A stretch of DNA of 64,000 nucleotides. It comes from Gliomastix tumulicola. Lineage: Eukaryota; Ascomycota; Sordariomycetes; Hypocreales; Bionectriaceae. A program made the translations under genes and the position numbers. How positions within the stretch are numbered: position 1 is the stretch's first letter; every line of letters starts with the position of its first letter. The notes under the pieces were generated by a model, which had not been told where the DNA came from, made no database searches, and saw only the letters and a list, made by a program, of their open reading frames with translations. This document shows, piece after piece, positions 45,843-58,000 of the stretch. Where the stretch lies: NCBI GenBank assembly GCA_001599755.1, contig BCHX01000005.1, positions 2,042,409 to 2,106,408 on the forward strand. Reading direction: 5' to 3'.

Positions 45843-48193
45843 GTTACTATTGTCCCCTGCTGTGATTCTTTTCAAACCCCCCTCCCTCTGCCGTGTCTTT
45901 CGTTTGTTGGGATGAAACCAGGACTGTCAGTGTGACATAGGCAATTTCCCAACGATAACCCTGGGATGTAGACGGAGTGAATCCCATACCTTAGCCTGAC
46001 TGATAGACTGACTGATTGACGTGCATGAGATGGCATCCATCCGAGGTTGCACGCACTGAAGCCGTTGATAAGTGAGTGATGAGTGACATGACGATAACCT
46101 CGGGCTAGGGGAGGAGACGATACAGGCCCCCCCCTGTAAACGAGGCTGCGGAATCCTACCGCCACAGTGAGAAGCCAAGTAAATGGGGCGCACGGTACGG
46201 CGGCGCAGTTGCGGCCCCAAACCAGCCCCCCCCCAAGCCATTTTCCGGGGTCAATGGACTGCCAGTGAGAAATGCCAAGTCGAGGGCGGGCGGATGGTCA
46301 CTTGGTCAGAGAGTTGAGCAAAGACCCGGGGTCGAGTTTGAGTTTGATTTGCGCGAGCTGGTCTTAGTCTGGAATCATCAGTGGGATCTCGATGGAGGAA
46401 AGGAAAGAGCAGATCAGGGGTGCCTTCCTGCCCTGCCTGTCCAGCCCGAGGCCTAGCTTCGGTGGCTTGCGGCAGGTGCGAACGCCTCAAGCCTCTTCGG
46501 TTCTTGCTCGTTCTAGCAGATGCACGTTTCGAAGGAGAGGGAAGCTCGGTGGACAATCGCTTTCTGCACGACATCCGTTTACTCTCTCTTATCTCCTGGA
46601 GCTTGACTGCTGGCATTTCCCGTCAAGTTCACACACACAATCAATCATCATTCCCCGTGCCGTGCCGTGCCGTGTCGAACTCCGCGCGCGCATGTGACTG
46701 CTGTCTCCGTCGCATCTGGGAGAGCGCATCCATCCTTCGCCATTTCCCTTTTGCTCCGGTTCTCCCCCTGGTCGCCCGCTCCGGAATGCTGAGGCATGTC
46801 TTCCTCACTCTCTCTTCATTTGCGCCCTTGTCGCTTTCGCCTCCCACTCTTTTCGATGATTAGCGTACGCGCCATGACACTCCGGTGACGAAATGAGATT
46901 TTCCTTGGGTGCGACGCTCGCACACACACACGTCGACAAGGAGCAAGGTACTCCAGGCCTTGCCCCCTCCGAATCTGCCCAATGCCCAGCGATAGTGGGG
47001 TCTTCCTCGCGCAGAAACCAGGGATCCCAAGCATGGATCTAGCATGGGATGACAGAGTCATGGGTCATGGGTTTGTGTGCCTCCTCTCCAAGAGGTGGCC
47101 ATTGCGTCCTTTGACAGCTGGGACTGAGAGGTTGGGTGGTGCAGTCGCTTTTGTCTGCCCCGACACCCCCCTCCCTACATACACCAACACCCCCTTTTGG
47201 GAAGGATGGGAAGCCGGCAGCGGAGCAGAATACCGTCAAGGACTCGTACACGAGAGAGACAGAGAGACAGAGACAGAGACAGAATATGCTGCTGTGGCAG
47301 TGTGACGTTATTCTCGCAGTCTGCCTTGTCTTGTCAGCAATCGGATGAATTAATTTGACAAGGGCACCGTCGCTTGTGTGCGCGCGCGCGCCTGTGCGGA
47401 GCAAGGGTCAGTCCGGCAAATGCCTTCCAGTCTCTTCCCGTCAACTGCTCTGCTATGCTACCCGCTGCTCCGTTTTGTCGTTTGATGAGTGAGGGATATG
47501 CGACTCCGTTGCTATCCGTTTGGGCAGTCGTGCTTAATTTATCCACGGAACAGAGGCTGCCACTGGCTGTCGGCACCGCTCAGCTCAGCTCAGCTCAGCT
47601 CGGCTCTCCCTCCCCTGGTGGTTGCTCGAACAGAACCAGGTGGGAGGGATGATGATTTGCCTTGACCGGCCCACATCTCCCACGCGACAGATCTTCTCGT
47701 CTTCGGTCTTTTTAAGCTACGATATGTGCAACGGGTAGGTATTACTATTATTATACACGGTACACGGACTGCTGCCTGCTCGCCGGCCATCCGGACCCTT
47801 CAAGATGCGATTGCGATTAGATGGCGATGAGATGAGATGAAGCCTAACATTCGGTCCGAAAAGGATGGGGAACAAATGGGGGGGTCGTCGTGGGCAAGAG
47901 AAGAGAGGAGAGGTCGCGCGCGCGCGGAGAAGGACCCCGGCGGATGGCTTACACTGGACGGACGGAGAGCCAGGGCACCAACCAGCTCAGGCCGGTCCAG
48001 GCCAGCCATGGCAAGCCGCCAGCAGAGGGGGGAGGGGGGAGGGGAGGGAGCATGGGCAAGGGCAACGGCGCCTCATCTCATGCGGGCTGCGGGAAAGGCT
48101 GGGGACGTCTTGACAGAATAGGCAGCTGCTTAACGGTTGACAGGCGCCGTGGCTTGGATGCGAACCCGATCGCTGGGCAAGCAAACGAGATGA

Positions 48194-48213
48194 CTTGCTT
48201 GCTTGCTTGCTTG
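48194..48213. repeat. (CTTG)5 tetranucleotide repeat
   Basis: Five perfect CTTG units; another instance of the GCTT/AAGC motif family found at four places in the window. Confidence 0.9.
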
Positions 48214-49870
48214 CTGGTCTGTGACCTGCTTTGGGTCTGGGTCTGGGTCTGGTTCTGGTTTATCATCACACCTCACCACACAATTAATTGCCGCATTGGT
48301 CACATCTCTCCCACCTAGACGACAGCCTATTCTTGGGGAGCTAAGGAAGCGAGCGAAACCCATGGGATTGCGGTCGCTTTAGTACTTCCGACGCATCAGC
48401 TCTCACATCAGAGAACCGAAGACCAACTTTCACCATTTGCCGGCCGGCAAAACAGACGATAGAGGTCGGTTAACACTTTGAGCTATCAGCTGTCGTTTCG
48501 AACGGGATGCCCAGTACGCATCTAGTTCGAATCCAGTCATTCGTGTATTTCCCTATTATCCTGCCCTGAACGACGAAATCCAGGCCAAGCCCTGTCTGCC
48601 CCCCTCCCTTCCTGCGCCGGCGTCCGTCTAACGGTGCACAGTCCTCGAACTATTTTAATATAGCCAAATGCAGGAGCGTGGAGCGCGTCCAAGGGGGGGT
48701 GGTGTGTGTGTGGGGGGGGGAGATCCGACAGGTTCAACCTCAGCCAGCGGCGAAAAGAGAAGCAAAAGGCAGCACAAGCTGGAAAGATTCCTTTCTTCGG
48801 TAGTAGCACCAGCAGCTGATCACTACTATACAGCAGGTGCTAGTAGCACCTTACTCAGCTCTCGTAAGGCACGCCGGACGCGTTGCAGAGACGGCGATGG
48901 ACGTGCCGTCGCACAGTCCCAGACCTCATGTCCCTCCTTCGTGTGCGATCCCGATCCTCATCGTCACCGACCGTCGTCATTTTACTTCATCACGGGCCCT
49001 CCGGAATGCGCTTTCTCAGGGTCACACGTGACCCCGACAGTCAGTCGACTTTGAGAGAACATGACCTCCGTAGGGGGGGGTGCATCTACAGGGCGGCCGC
49101 CCCTTCGTTTCTCGTCGTCGCTAGGCCGATGGGATTTGATGGGCCGTGACCCTTCTCACCCTCCTGGGTCCCTGTCCCGCGGATCCAGTCCAGCCTGGCT
49201 AGCAGCAATCTTTCTCTCCATTCAAGCTAAGGAAGAGAGGAGGAGGAGGAGGAGGAGGAGAGGCTTGCACGTCCGTCTGCTGGGCTGACTAGTCGACCGG
49301 TAGCGAGGCGACGGCCTGGTCAATATCGTACGATGCGATGCGATACTATGACATGGCCAATCGTCGCTTATGCGGAACTTTACTGACTCGAAAATCACGG
49401 TTCCTGCATACATCTCATCTCGCCTTATCGCTCACGAAAAAAAAAACGCCCTCGTGGCTGGCTGGTCCTCTTTGCCAGCCCGACGCCCCCCCCCCTCCAC
49501 AACCTCCTCCTCCCAAGACACGTGGGAACAGCGCCTGGATCCGGAGCCTAACGGGGAACTTGCATGCTCCCTATACGCCACTGCTGGTGCTGCTGGTGCT
49601 GGTGCTGGTGCTGCGACGAGATTGGCAAGGAGGGCAAGCGATCACACTTGGGACTGGCAGTCAGATAGGGGGGAAAGATGCTGCTTGGCTCTTCCGTTCT
49701 GGCCCCCCCCCCCCCCTCCCCCCTGCCGCCGATCTGGTCCAAAATGGAAATGCTAAGGTTATCTAATATACTGACTACATCCTATCCCGCCATCCCATAC
49801 AATACAAGCCCGCCGCTTCTCGCTCATGAGCAAACCGGATTGCCCGCCCCAAGGAGTCGCTCCCCCGTTG

Positions 49871-49871
<1 letters not shown>

Positions 49872-49906
<35 letters not shown>
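49872..49906. repeat. (CAG)n trinucleotide repeat, about 11.7 units
   Basis: An uninterrupted CAG array within the gene-free region, 1.8 kb beyond the malate synthase stop codon. It is not in a supported coding frame. Confidence 0.9.
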
Positions 49907-49907
<1 letters not shown>

Positions 49908-51673
49908 ACTGCCAGAGGGGAAGCATGCGTTGTGTCCCTTTCGTCGGCCCGCGGATCACGGAGACGGAAGATTATGAAAGTTTTGCCCAGCAGGGGGCCG
50001 GCCCCCTCTGTGTCTGCCTTCCCGCCCCCTCCCCCCCCTTCCTCCTATCTTTCTTTCATCCTGCTCTATCCTGCGGTGTGTAAGTGGCTTTTGCCCGCAG
50101 GTGCTGCTGCTTTTTTGCCAATGTCTCACAGGCTGCAGCACTGGTCCTGACAGAACTACTGCAAGGTGATTTGCTCCTTTTTCTTTTTTTTTCGTCCACG
50201 TCAGAGCCCGGGCGCACAAATGTCTCGAATCCTAGCAAGACGAGAGAGATCCGAGTCCGAAGGGGGAGGGGGCGCGAGTTCAGTCAACATGCTTCTCTTC
50301 CTCGTGAGATGTTCTAGAGACAGAGAGAGAGAGAGAGAGAGAGCTGTGACCTGCGCTACGCTGCCTTGCCGTCCTTGTGTGACGATGAAACTAACGGCTA
50401 TTCTGTAGGGTAGGCAAAGCAAGTACATACTGCAACATTTCTCTTTCTGCCCCAGGGCCCCTTTTTCTTTTCTTTGGGGGAGCCTAGAACAACTGGCGCC
50501 GTGTCTCTTAGACATGATGAAACCAATAGCTCCGGCCCTGCCTCTGCTCACTACGTGCAATCTGCAGCTCTCATTGGCTTCAGCGTTTGAAAAAAAAAAA
50601 AAAAATTCTCTACACCTCGGAGACGGCACTGGAGAAAAAAAAAAACTCCCTCAAGACATTGAAGTCTCATCTCGGGCACGGCCCCGGGGGGACGTGTCGT
50701 TCTTAGTGAGGCGAAAGTGCCAAAGAAAAAAAAAAGATTGGTCACACTCGGGACACGCCCGCTCACACACACACACCGACAGACACACACACGGGACATA
50801 GCCCTACGCGGGTAAGCAGCCACATTTTTGTTTTGTTTTGCCCATCCAGCCAGCCCTATACGAAGGAACCCGGGGAGACTGCATAGGGCTAAGGGCAGGG
50901 CAGGGTAGGCAGAGAAGGCACACTCGGACCTGAGCGAGGCGAGTGAGATTTGAGAGAGAGAGGACTATTGATGTGTCTGTTGGGGGAGCTGAACCGCCCC
51001 GTCGGGTAGTTCGCCCTACGGGGGGGGGGGGTGGTCGGTGTGCTGATGGGCTTGGGGCACGATGGGCAATGGGTGAAGAGAATGGGAAAAGGGCAAAAAG
51101 GCGGGATGGGAAAAGGGGTGAGCAGAGCGTGGCTGCTGACGCGGGTCGCTGGGAGGCCTGGCTGCCTTTGGGAGGGTTGAAGGGTGAGATGACGACGATG
51201 TGCTGATTGGTGAGGTATCGTGACTATTTCTTTAGGGTAGGTACTATTGGATGACGGAGGAGCTGGCTTCTCTGCCGTGAGACGGTACGAGGAATACGGT
51301 TATGGGGAGAGACGGCAAGTGAGTGGGCGAGTTGTTGTTTGTGATGTGGCATGTTCAGCAGCAGAGAAGAGACACTCAAGGGGGCAGGTAGGAATGTTGA
51401 GCGTCCATCACTGCAGCCCATATGTCGCTCACTCCCCCCAAGGTCACCTGCACAGACAGGGCAATCGACACGATAATCATGTTGAAGGTAAAGAACTAGT
51501 AGTCATTTCCAAGTTCACGTAGCAGCAGTGTTACAAACTGTCCTCAGCGCACGGCCGAGAAGAAGGCATACATAGGAAACAGCCAAAGAAGAAAAATACG
51601 CCGCATAGATCCTCGTTTCATCGCTTTTTCACACAAGCTTTCATTTCCTAGGTCGTTTTGTTCATCCCACGGC

Positions 51674-53438
51674 TTACAGCTTGGAAGCCGACCGGGGAGT
51701 GCCGGCCTGGGTGATCTCGTCGTAGAGCAGACTATCAAAACACACGTCAGTATTCCGGTTCACATGGTAGAAAGTGGAAAGAGAGGGAGAGAGTGAACTC
51801 ACGTCGTGAGGAAGTCGGCGTAGTCCTCGCCGGTGACCTGGCCGGCAAAGTACTGCGCGGCGAGCTGGTAATTGTGGCCCTTGGGCGCGCTCGCGGCGAG
51901 CCCGTCGGCGCTCTCCTTGAGCAGGCGGAGGGCGTAGGCCTTGTCGACCTTCTTGCCCTCGGCCGTCGTGACGCCGTGCTTGACCCACTGCCAGAGCTGG
52001 CTGCGGGAGACCTCGGCGGTGGCAGCGTCCTCCCTGTTTGGCGTCAGTTAGAAAAGGCTACCCTCGAAGGGAGAAGGAGTGTGTGGTCGGTCACTCACAT
52101 CAGATAGTTGATGGGAACGCAGCCGATGCCGCGGATCCAGGCCTCCATGTAGCCCAGACCGATGTTGAGGTTCTTCTTGATGCCGTCCTCAGTGATCACA
52201 CCGGGGACGTTCATGTTCAGCAGATCGTTGGCGCCAATCTTGACATCCTCCCGGCGCACGAACAGCTGGTTCGGCGTAGGCATGTGCTTGTTGAACACTT
52301 CGGTCGCAATCGACGCCAGCGCAGGATGCGCAACCCACGTACCATCATGCCCGGCACGCACCTCACGCAGCTTGTCCGCGCGCACGCCGTCCATGGCCTT
52401 GTCGTTGGCGGCCTTGTCGTCCTTGATGGGGATCTGCGCCGCCATGCCGCCCATGGCGTGGACGCCGCGCTTGTGGCACGTCTGGATGAGCAGCTTGACG
52501 TAGGCGTCCATGAAGGGCACCGTCATGGTGACGGCGGAGCGGTCGGGCAGGACGAAGCCGGCGTTGTTGCGGAACTTCTTGATGACGCTGAAGATGTAGT
52601 CCCAGCGGCCGCAGTTGAGCCCGGAGCTGTGGTCGCGCAGCTCGTAGATGATCTCGTCCATCTCGAAGGCGGCGAGGATGGTCTCGATGAGGACGGTGCC
52701 GCGGATCGTGCCGCGGGGCATGCCGACGTAGTCCTGCGCCAGGTTGAAGGCGTCGTTCCACAGGCGCGCCTCGAGGTGGCTCTCCATCTTGGGCAGGTAG
52801 AAGTACGGCCCCTGCCCGATGCGCTGCGTCTCGAAGGCGTTGTGGAAGAAGTACAGGCCAAAGTCGAACAGCGACGCCGAGATGGGCTCGCCGTCGACGA
52901 CGACGTGCTTCTCGTCCAGGTGCCAGCCGCGCGGCCGCACAATGAGCGTGGGCAGCGTGCGGTCCGTCCGCAGCTTGTACTCCTTGGACCCGATCTTGAA
53001 GTCGACCTGGCGGCGGTTGGCGTCGTACAGGTTGACCTGCCCGTTGATCATGTTATCCCACGTCGGCGCCGACGAGTCCTCAAAGTCGGCCATGTACGTC
53101 CAGACGTCCGAGTTGAGCGCGTTGACGACCATCTTGCGGTCCGTCGGCCCCGTGATCTCGACGCGTCGGTCGACCAGCCCGGGGGCCGGGGGAGCGCCCT
53201 TCCATGTGGCGTTCTCGCGGACGTGCCGCGTCTCGGGGAGGAAGTCGGGCAGGATGCCGCGGTCGAGCTCGGCCTGGCGCGCCTTGCGGCGCTCGAGGAG
53301 GGCCTTGCGCGTCGGGTTGAAGGAGCGGTGGAGGAGGGAGAGGAACGCGAGGGCCTCCGGGGTGAGGATCTTGCGGTGGGCTTCGTCGACCTTGCCGAGG
53401 ACGGACACGCCCTGGAGGATGGCGTCTGTGGAGGCCAT
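51674..53438 (-). CDS. acuE: Malate synthase, peroxisomal (glyoxylate cycle)
   Basis: Condenses glyoxylate with acetyl-CoA to malate, needed for growth on acetate, fatty acids and C2 sources. Exons 52099-53438, 51803-52033 and 51674-51731 encode 542 residues, the usual length. The protein contains the family regions TWDNMINGQVNLYDA, IVRPRGWHLDEKHV, YFYLPKMESHLEAR, the signature GTIRGTVLIETILAAFEMDE and HAMGGMAAQIPIK. The C-terminus ends SKL, a canonical PTS1 peroxisome (glyoxysome) signal, encoded by the small third exon, so the last splice site decides localisation. Introns are 65 and 71 nt, each with CTGAC-type branches. The promoter should respond to acetate (FacB type) and glucose repression (CreA type). 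Tandem with the HSL1-like gene upstream. Confidence 0.96.
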
Positions 53439-55022
53439 GGTTGCGTTGCGTATTCTGGTGTCGATATCGATGTCGGTAATGGTTTTGGTGTTCTTGGGTC
53501 TGGTCTGGTCTGGTCTGGGGAGATGGAAAGGTTAGTGTCTCGGATGGAACAGGATGATAGCTGGAAGATAGAAGAGAGGAGGAGTGACGTCGGACAACCG
53601 AGATTGGGCGACGAGAGGGTGGTATGTGCCACTGCTAGTGGATGGCCGCTCGGAAGCTTCTCTTTCACATGCCGACACACGTACCTGTGATAGTTGCTGC
53701 AATTGGGTCAAGTTGGATAGACGGCAGTGTCTACTAGTCAGGAGCAATTGGGGGGGGGTATCTGATAAAAAGAAAGAATAGAAAGAAAAGCAGAAGAGGA
53801 ACCGGGACAAGCAGGATCAAATATAAAGAACTCCCCTTCCCGACGGTCCAGCCGTGGGAGCAGCTTCCCCAGAGCCGAGCTCCAGAACCTGACTTGACAA
53901 TCGAGAGCCTCCCTCCTTCCCTCTCCATTTCTGTCATGGATGAACGTTTCGGTGGCTGGTCAACTTCGGCTCTGACCCCGCCTCTAACCGCACTTATCGA
54001 TAAGCACCTCGGTAGCCTATCCGGGGGGGTTCGTCGCGAACTGTCAGTGGCTGCCAGTGGTCTGCCAGTGGCCCTACAGTGGATGCCCTGTGACGCAACC
54101 CGCCTGTAAGTGCTGTCATCCATTTGCCCCAGCACATTCACGAGCCAGCCCAGCCCAAAAAGCCGCCAGGACAAGAGCTCCATCTACCCGAGCCAGGCCG
54201 ACAAGGTTTGCCGGAGAATTGATGAAGAGGCAAAAAGACACCCAGCACGAAGGTGGGGAAATGACGGAGACGGCCTATCAGTTAAGAGGTGCTCAGTGAC
54301 TAGCATGTGCTCCGGCTGTCACCCGGCCGTGACTCGCTGCACACTGCGTCGGTTATGAGCCGAGAGGGGGGGGGAGTGCACAACCCAGAATAACGAGTGA
54401 GTAAGTGCTCCATTGGCCCTCGTCCCAACCGCCACCACCATCCGATATGCCGAGGCTGAACGAACCTCCGTGACCGAGACACACTCTCCAAGGATACCAG
54501 CCGTCTTCCGTCTAATATCAATCGCCGGCTCCGGAATCTCCCGACCCATCCTCTCCGGATCCGGTCTCACTGTCAGAGTCATGTTGCATCGGCTATCTGG
54601 GTTAAACAAGCGCAGCTCCTCTGATTGACTGTAATACCTTATCAACAAGAAGAAATAAAGCTATCCTGCGTAATTGCACCGTACCAACTGCCGTCCAGAG
54701 CCCCCTTGCAGATAACCTGATGATAGAGATACATGGCCTGTATGCTCTCGCATCCAATCCTGTCCGACAGAAACCTATCCTGCCATTCGAATTTGAAGCA
54801 ATCCTCACCCTCGTATATATATCATACTCCTGGCATGGTGCCCTCTGTGGCCATGGAACTCGTGACCATGGGGAGAGAGGCCTGCCAGCCTTCAGTTTAC
54901 TTTCCTTTTCCCTCATGAACTCAAACACAGCCGGCCAACACGGGCAACCAACCGCCCATATCGTGTACCGTCTTCAAAACCAATCGTCATAATCAATGCC
55001 CCCAACATGTGCTCGTTACCCA
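53439..55022. other. Malate synthase promoter and Hsl1-like 3' region
   Basis: About 1.6 kb between two minus-strand genes. The leader just upstream of the malate synthase ATG holds a (TGGTC)3 tract (53501-53515) ending in CTGGGG, and a G9 run lies near 53750. No gene is recognisable; the frames present are short. Confidence 0.5.
53515..53520 (+). promoter_or_regulatory. CreA-type site candidate (CTGGGG)
   Basis: CTGGGG fits the SYGGRG consensus of the carbon catabolite repressor CreA and lies about 77 bp upstream of the malate synthase ATG. Glyoxylate-cycle genes are classic CreA targets, but single hexamers occur often by chance, so this is only suggestive. Confidence 0.25.
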
Positions 55023-58000
55023 TTACGAGTTGAGCGTCTTGATCATCATCTTCTGCTTGTTTCGGTCCCGCACAAGCAGATTCCGACTGTCGAACACCAG
55101 CTTCATCGTCCTTACCACGTGATGGAAGCTGCTGGCTGCACCTCGTTCCTGAGTGAATCGGATGATGCTCAGAGGTTGCTTCTTGCCATGCTCAATTATA
55201 GTCACCATCTCCGCGGCAAACGCGACCTCCTTCAGGTTCAGATCTGGTCAATCCGTCAGCAACATGATCACTCCAACAACAAACGGAACGCCAGGCACTC
55301 ACAGTTCTTAGCCCCAACCCGTGCAAAGATGACATTTCGTTGCTTATCCACCTGGATACCCCTAATACCGTACTGCCTCCATTCTCGGAGGAGAATCGCA
55401 ACTTCTTGACGCGCACGCCGACGCGAAATCGTCATGCAGAGGTAGCTCGTCGCTGGCTTCACGCGGAACAGGCGTGCGAGCCAATTCTGCTTCACCTCAA
55501 TGGTTCGGTGGCTGCTGGCGTTCGAATGGCGCTTGTTCTCGACCTCTGTGACCGTGTTCTCCTTAGGAGCAGCTGGTTTCTCCGACAGCTCATTGTCTGT
55601 CCCTTTGTTAAATTAATTTGGCATTACTTGCGTCGTCGGGCCGGTGGCTCGACTTACCTGCAATGGACATCTTGAGCTCTGCGCTCTTACCTGTCTTCCA
55701 GAACGGGAAGCTGAAGCTCTTCTTCTTGCCTGAAACTCCATGAGGCTCCTCATGATATTCGCCGCTGTCCTGCTCCGCAGCGTCATACTGATCTCGCAAT
55801 GCTGCAACAGCGCCGTCAGACTCGGCCCTCGACGTCCGTTTGAACCACGACTTCTTCTTCTTCATCCCGATCCCTCCATCCCGTGAGCGCTGATGGCCAT
55901 GGCTCTCCTCATAGTTGAAGGAGTGCTGCTGGCTGGCATGCCGGCCCGCACCGTCTCGAGCCGCGTTCTTCTTCTGCACTCTGAGAGGTGAAGGAACCTT
56001 GACCGGACTGATCGCGGTCGGTGACTGAACGACCCGGATGGAATTCTCCACTCTACTGAGATATTCCATGCCCTGAGCTTGGCCATTGAATCGCTTGCGT
56101 GGCGTGTGAGGAGGAGCAGAAACGATGCGTGACTTGTCATGATTCACAACATTGAGCGTCGTGTCCTCGTTGATGGATGGCATAGTAGCCAGCCTTCTGT
56201 TGCTGTGGGTTTGAACCGGAGCAGACATGACTCTCCGGTCCCCTGGCTGTCCTACTCTAATGGGAACAGCAATCCGCGCCACCCCTTCAGTGATGTTGTC
56301 GGCGTCCTCCGAGTCAACCAAGGTGACAGCTGAGGCGCTGTTCAATCTGGGACTTGTCACTGTCTGGCTGTGCAGGGTTCTATCTGATGGAAGTGGAGGT
56401 AGTGGCCTCGAGTCCCACGTTTTCATTGACATCTCAGTCGCTGGTGTCATGATCGGCGTGCTCTCCATGCTGAAAGTGAAGGGTGAGCCGCGATGCTTCC
56501 GTTCAGACTCTCCCAATGAGCCAGCAATCGAGTCCTCTTCGATCAGAGAGCTCCTGAAAGCTTTATCGCAATCCTTCGCGATGTTACTGCTGAAGTGGCG
56601 CAGCTCCTCTTCGGTGAAGACTTCCTCGGGCTCTTTTGTCTTGATCTTGATCTTGGGCACGGGTGCGCCCTTGGCCATGGGATATTTGCCATCTGCTCTC
56701 ACTGGGAGCTCTGGCGATACTGACCGATCATGGACACCCTTTTGGCTGGTGTCCTCCATTTTAATCACCTCAACAGTAGCTTGGGATGCCTTGCGAGGGC
56801 CTGCCTTGGCAGACTGCGAACGATTTCGAGCATGGTTGAATTCAACCCCACGCTTGTGTCGCATGCTAGGCTTACGTGCGTGAGGCGTTCCCTGCCTACT
56901 ACTGCGGAGTGAGGTCATTGAACCCCGAGACGAGGCTGGTCTTGACGCCGCCGGGCCGCGAGACGACGAGGGCCGCGATGGACGAGCAGATGGACCATTG
57001 CCTGGAGGGTAATCTCGATGGATTGTGATTTTGGCATGGCTGACCTGAGAGCTCAAGGGGGCCTGGAAAGTACGGTTGTCTCTGTACGGGTCGTAGCTGC
57101 GCACAGTTTCGGATTCTGTATCGGCAGTGGTGGAGATGGCCGTAAAGCGTGAGATGGAGCGACCAGGGCCATCAGTACGAGGTTGGGAGAATTCGCACGT
57201 GGAAACACGCTTCTTCCATGCACCTGGTTTGAGATGATGATAGTCGCTCATGGAGTGAGAGATCTCGGGCTTGAAGTCCTCTAGCTGCTGTTCGCGATAG
57301 TTGGAAAGCAGCCAATAGAACGCCTTTTGATCGTTTGGCCTGGTAAGATGGGTCAGTAGAAGTCGAAGGTATAGAGAGACCTGGGGGAGAACATACTCAT
57401 CGCAGCTCAGCTTCAGTGCGAGGTCATTCTCGTTGAACATGTGCCACATGGAGCGAAGCTGCCGGAGCAGCTGGGGATCAATCTCAGCCCGGGGCACGGG
57501 ATTGTGCTGGAACCCTTTACGAATATCGGGTGGCTGGCCGTTGTTGTCGCCGTAGTCATCCAGATACTGATACTTCTGCACCAGAGGGTGGCGCCAGATC
57601 TCCGCAAGAGTGATTCGTCGTTGCGGATCGACCTGAAGCATGCATCGGATGAGATCCTCAGCCTCGGGGCTGATGTTCTTGGGCATGTTGTACTGCCCCT
57701 TCTTGGTCTTGTTCATCATAAGACGCATATCCGGATCGTCGAAGGGGAGCGTGGCAGCGAGCATTGCAAAGAGGATGACACCCAGGCTCCAGATGTCTGC
57801 CTTGTCTCCACGATACTGCCTGTTCTTCAGCAACTCAGGCGCTGCGTAATGTGGAGATCCGCAGGCGGTAGACAGGCGATGGGTGTCAGTCTGATGCAGG
57901 GCCGCCATGCCGAAATCAGCTATCTTGATCTTGTGATCAGACGTAATGAGAATATTCTCTGGTTTGAGGTCGCGATGACATATGTTGAAAGAGTGACAGT

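Larger units (their letters stand above)
38200..51673. other. 13.5-kb gene-free region
   Basis: No family-like gene is visible on either strand. The longest ATG-initiated frame is 44532-45248 (+, 238 codons, including a His-Asp run made by a CACGAC repeat); it has no homologue I recognise and looks like chance. Base composition is balanced, not AT-rich, so RIP decay is not suggested. Simple repeats and G or C runs are frequent (listed separately or in the findings). Some of it must be the Msn2-like promoter and leader and the malate synthase 3' UTR. The remainder could hold long noncoding RNAs, very divergent small genes or ancient repeats that I cannot detect by eye. Confidence 0.5.

Noticed and set aside
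7127..48213. CRISPR-like arrays among the tandem repeats
   Set aside because: Units are 4-9 bp and directly abutting with no spacers, in a eukaryotic genome.
48480..48560. TTCGAAT motif resembling a tRNA T-loop
   Set aside because: Flanking bases do not pair as a T-stem and no cloverleaf could be built.
52038..53690. 550-codon open frame opposite malate synthase
   Set aside because: The minus-strand malate synthase is unmistakable; the antisense frame is His/Asp/Val-rich without domain features.
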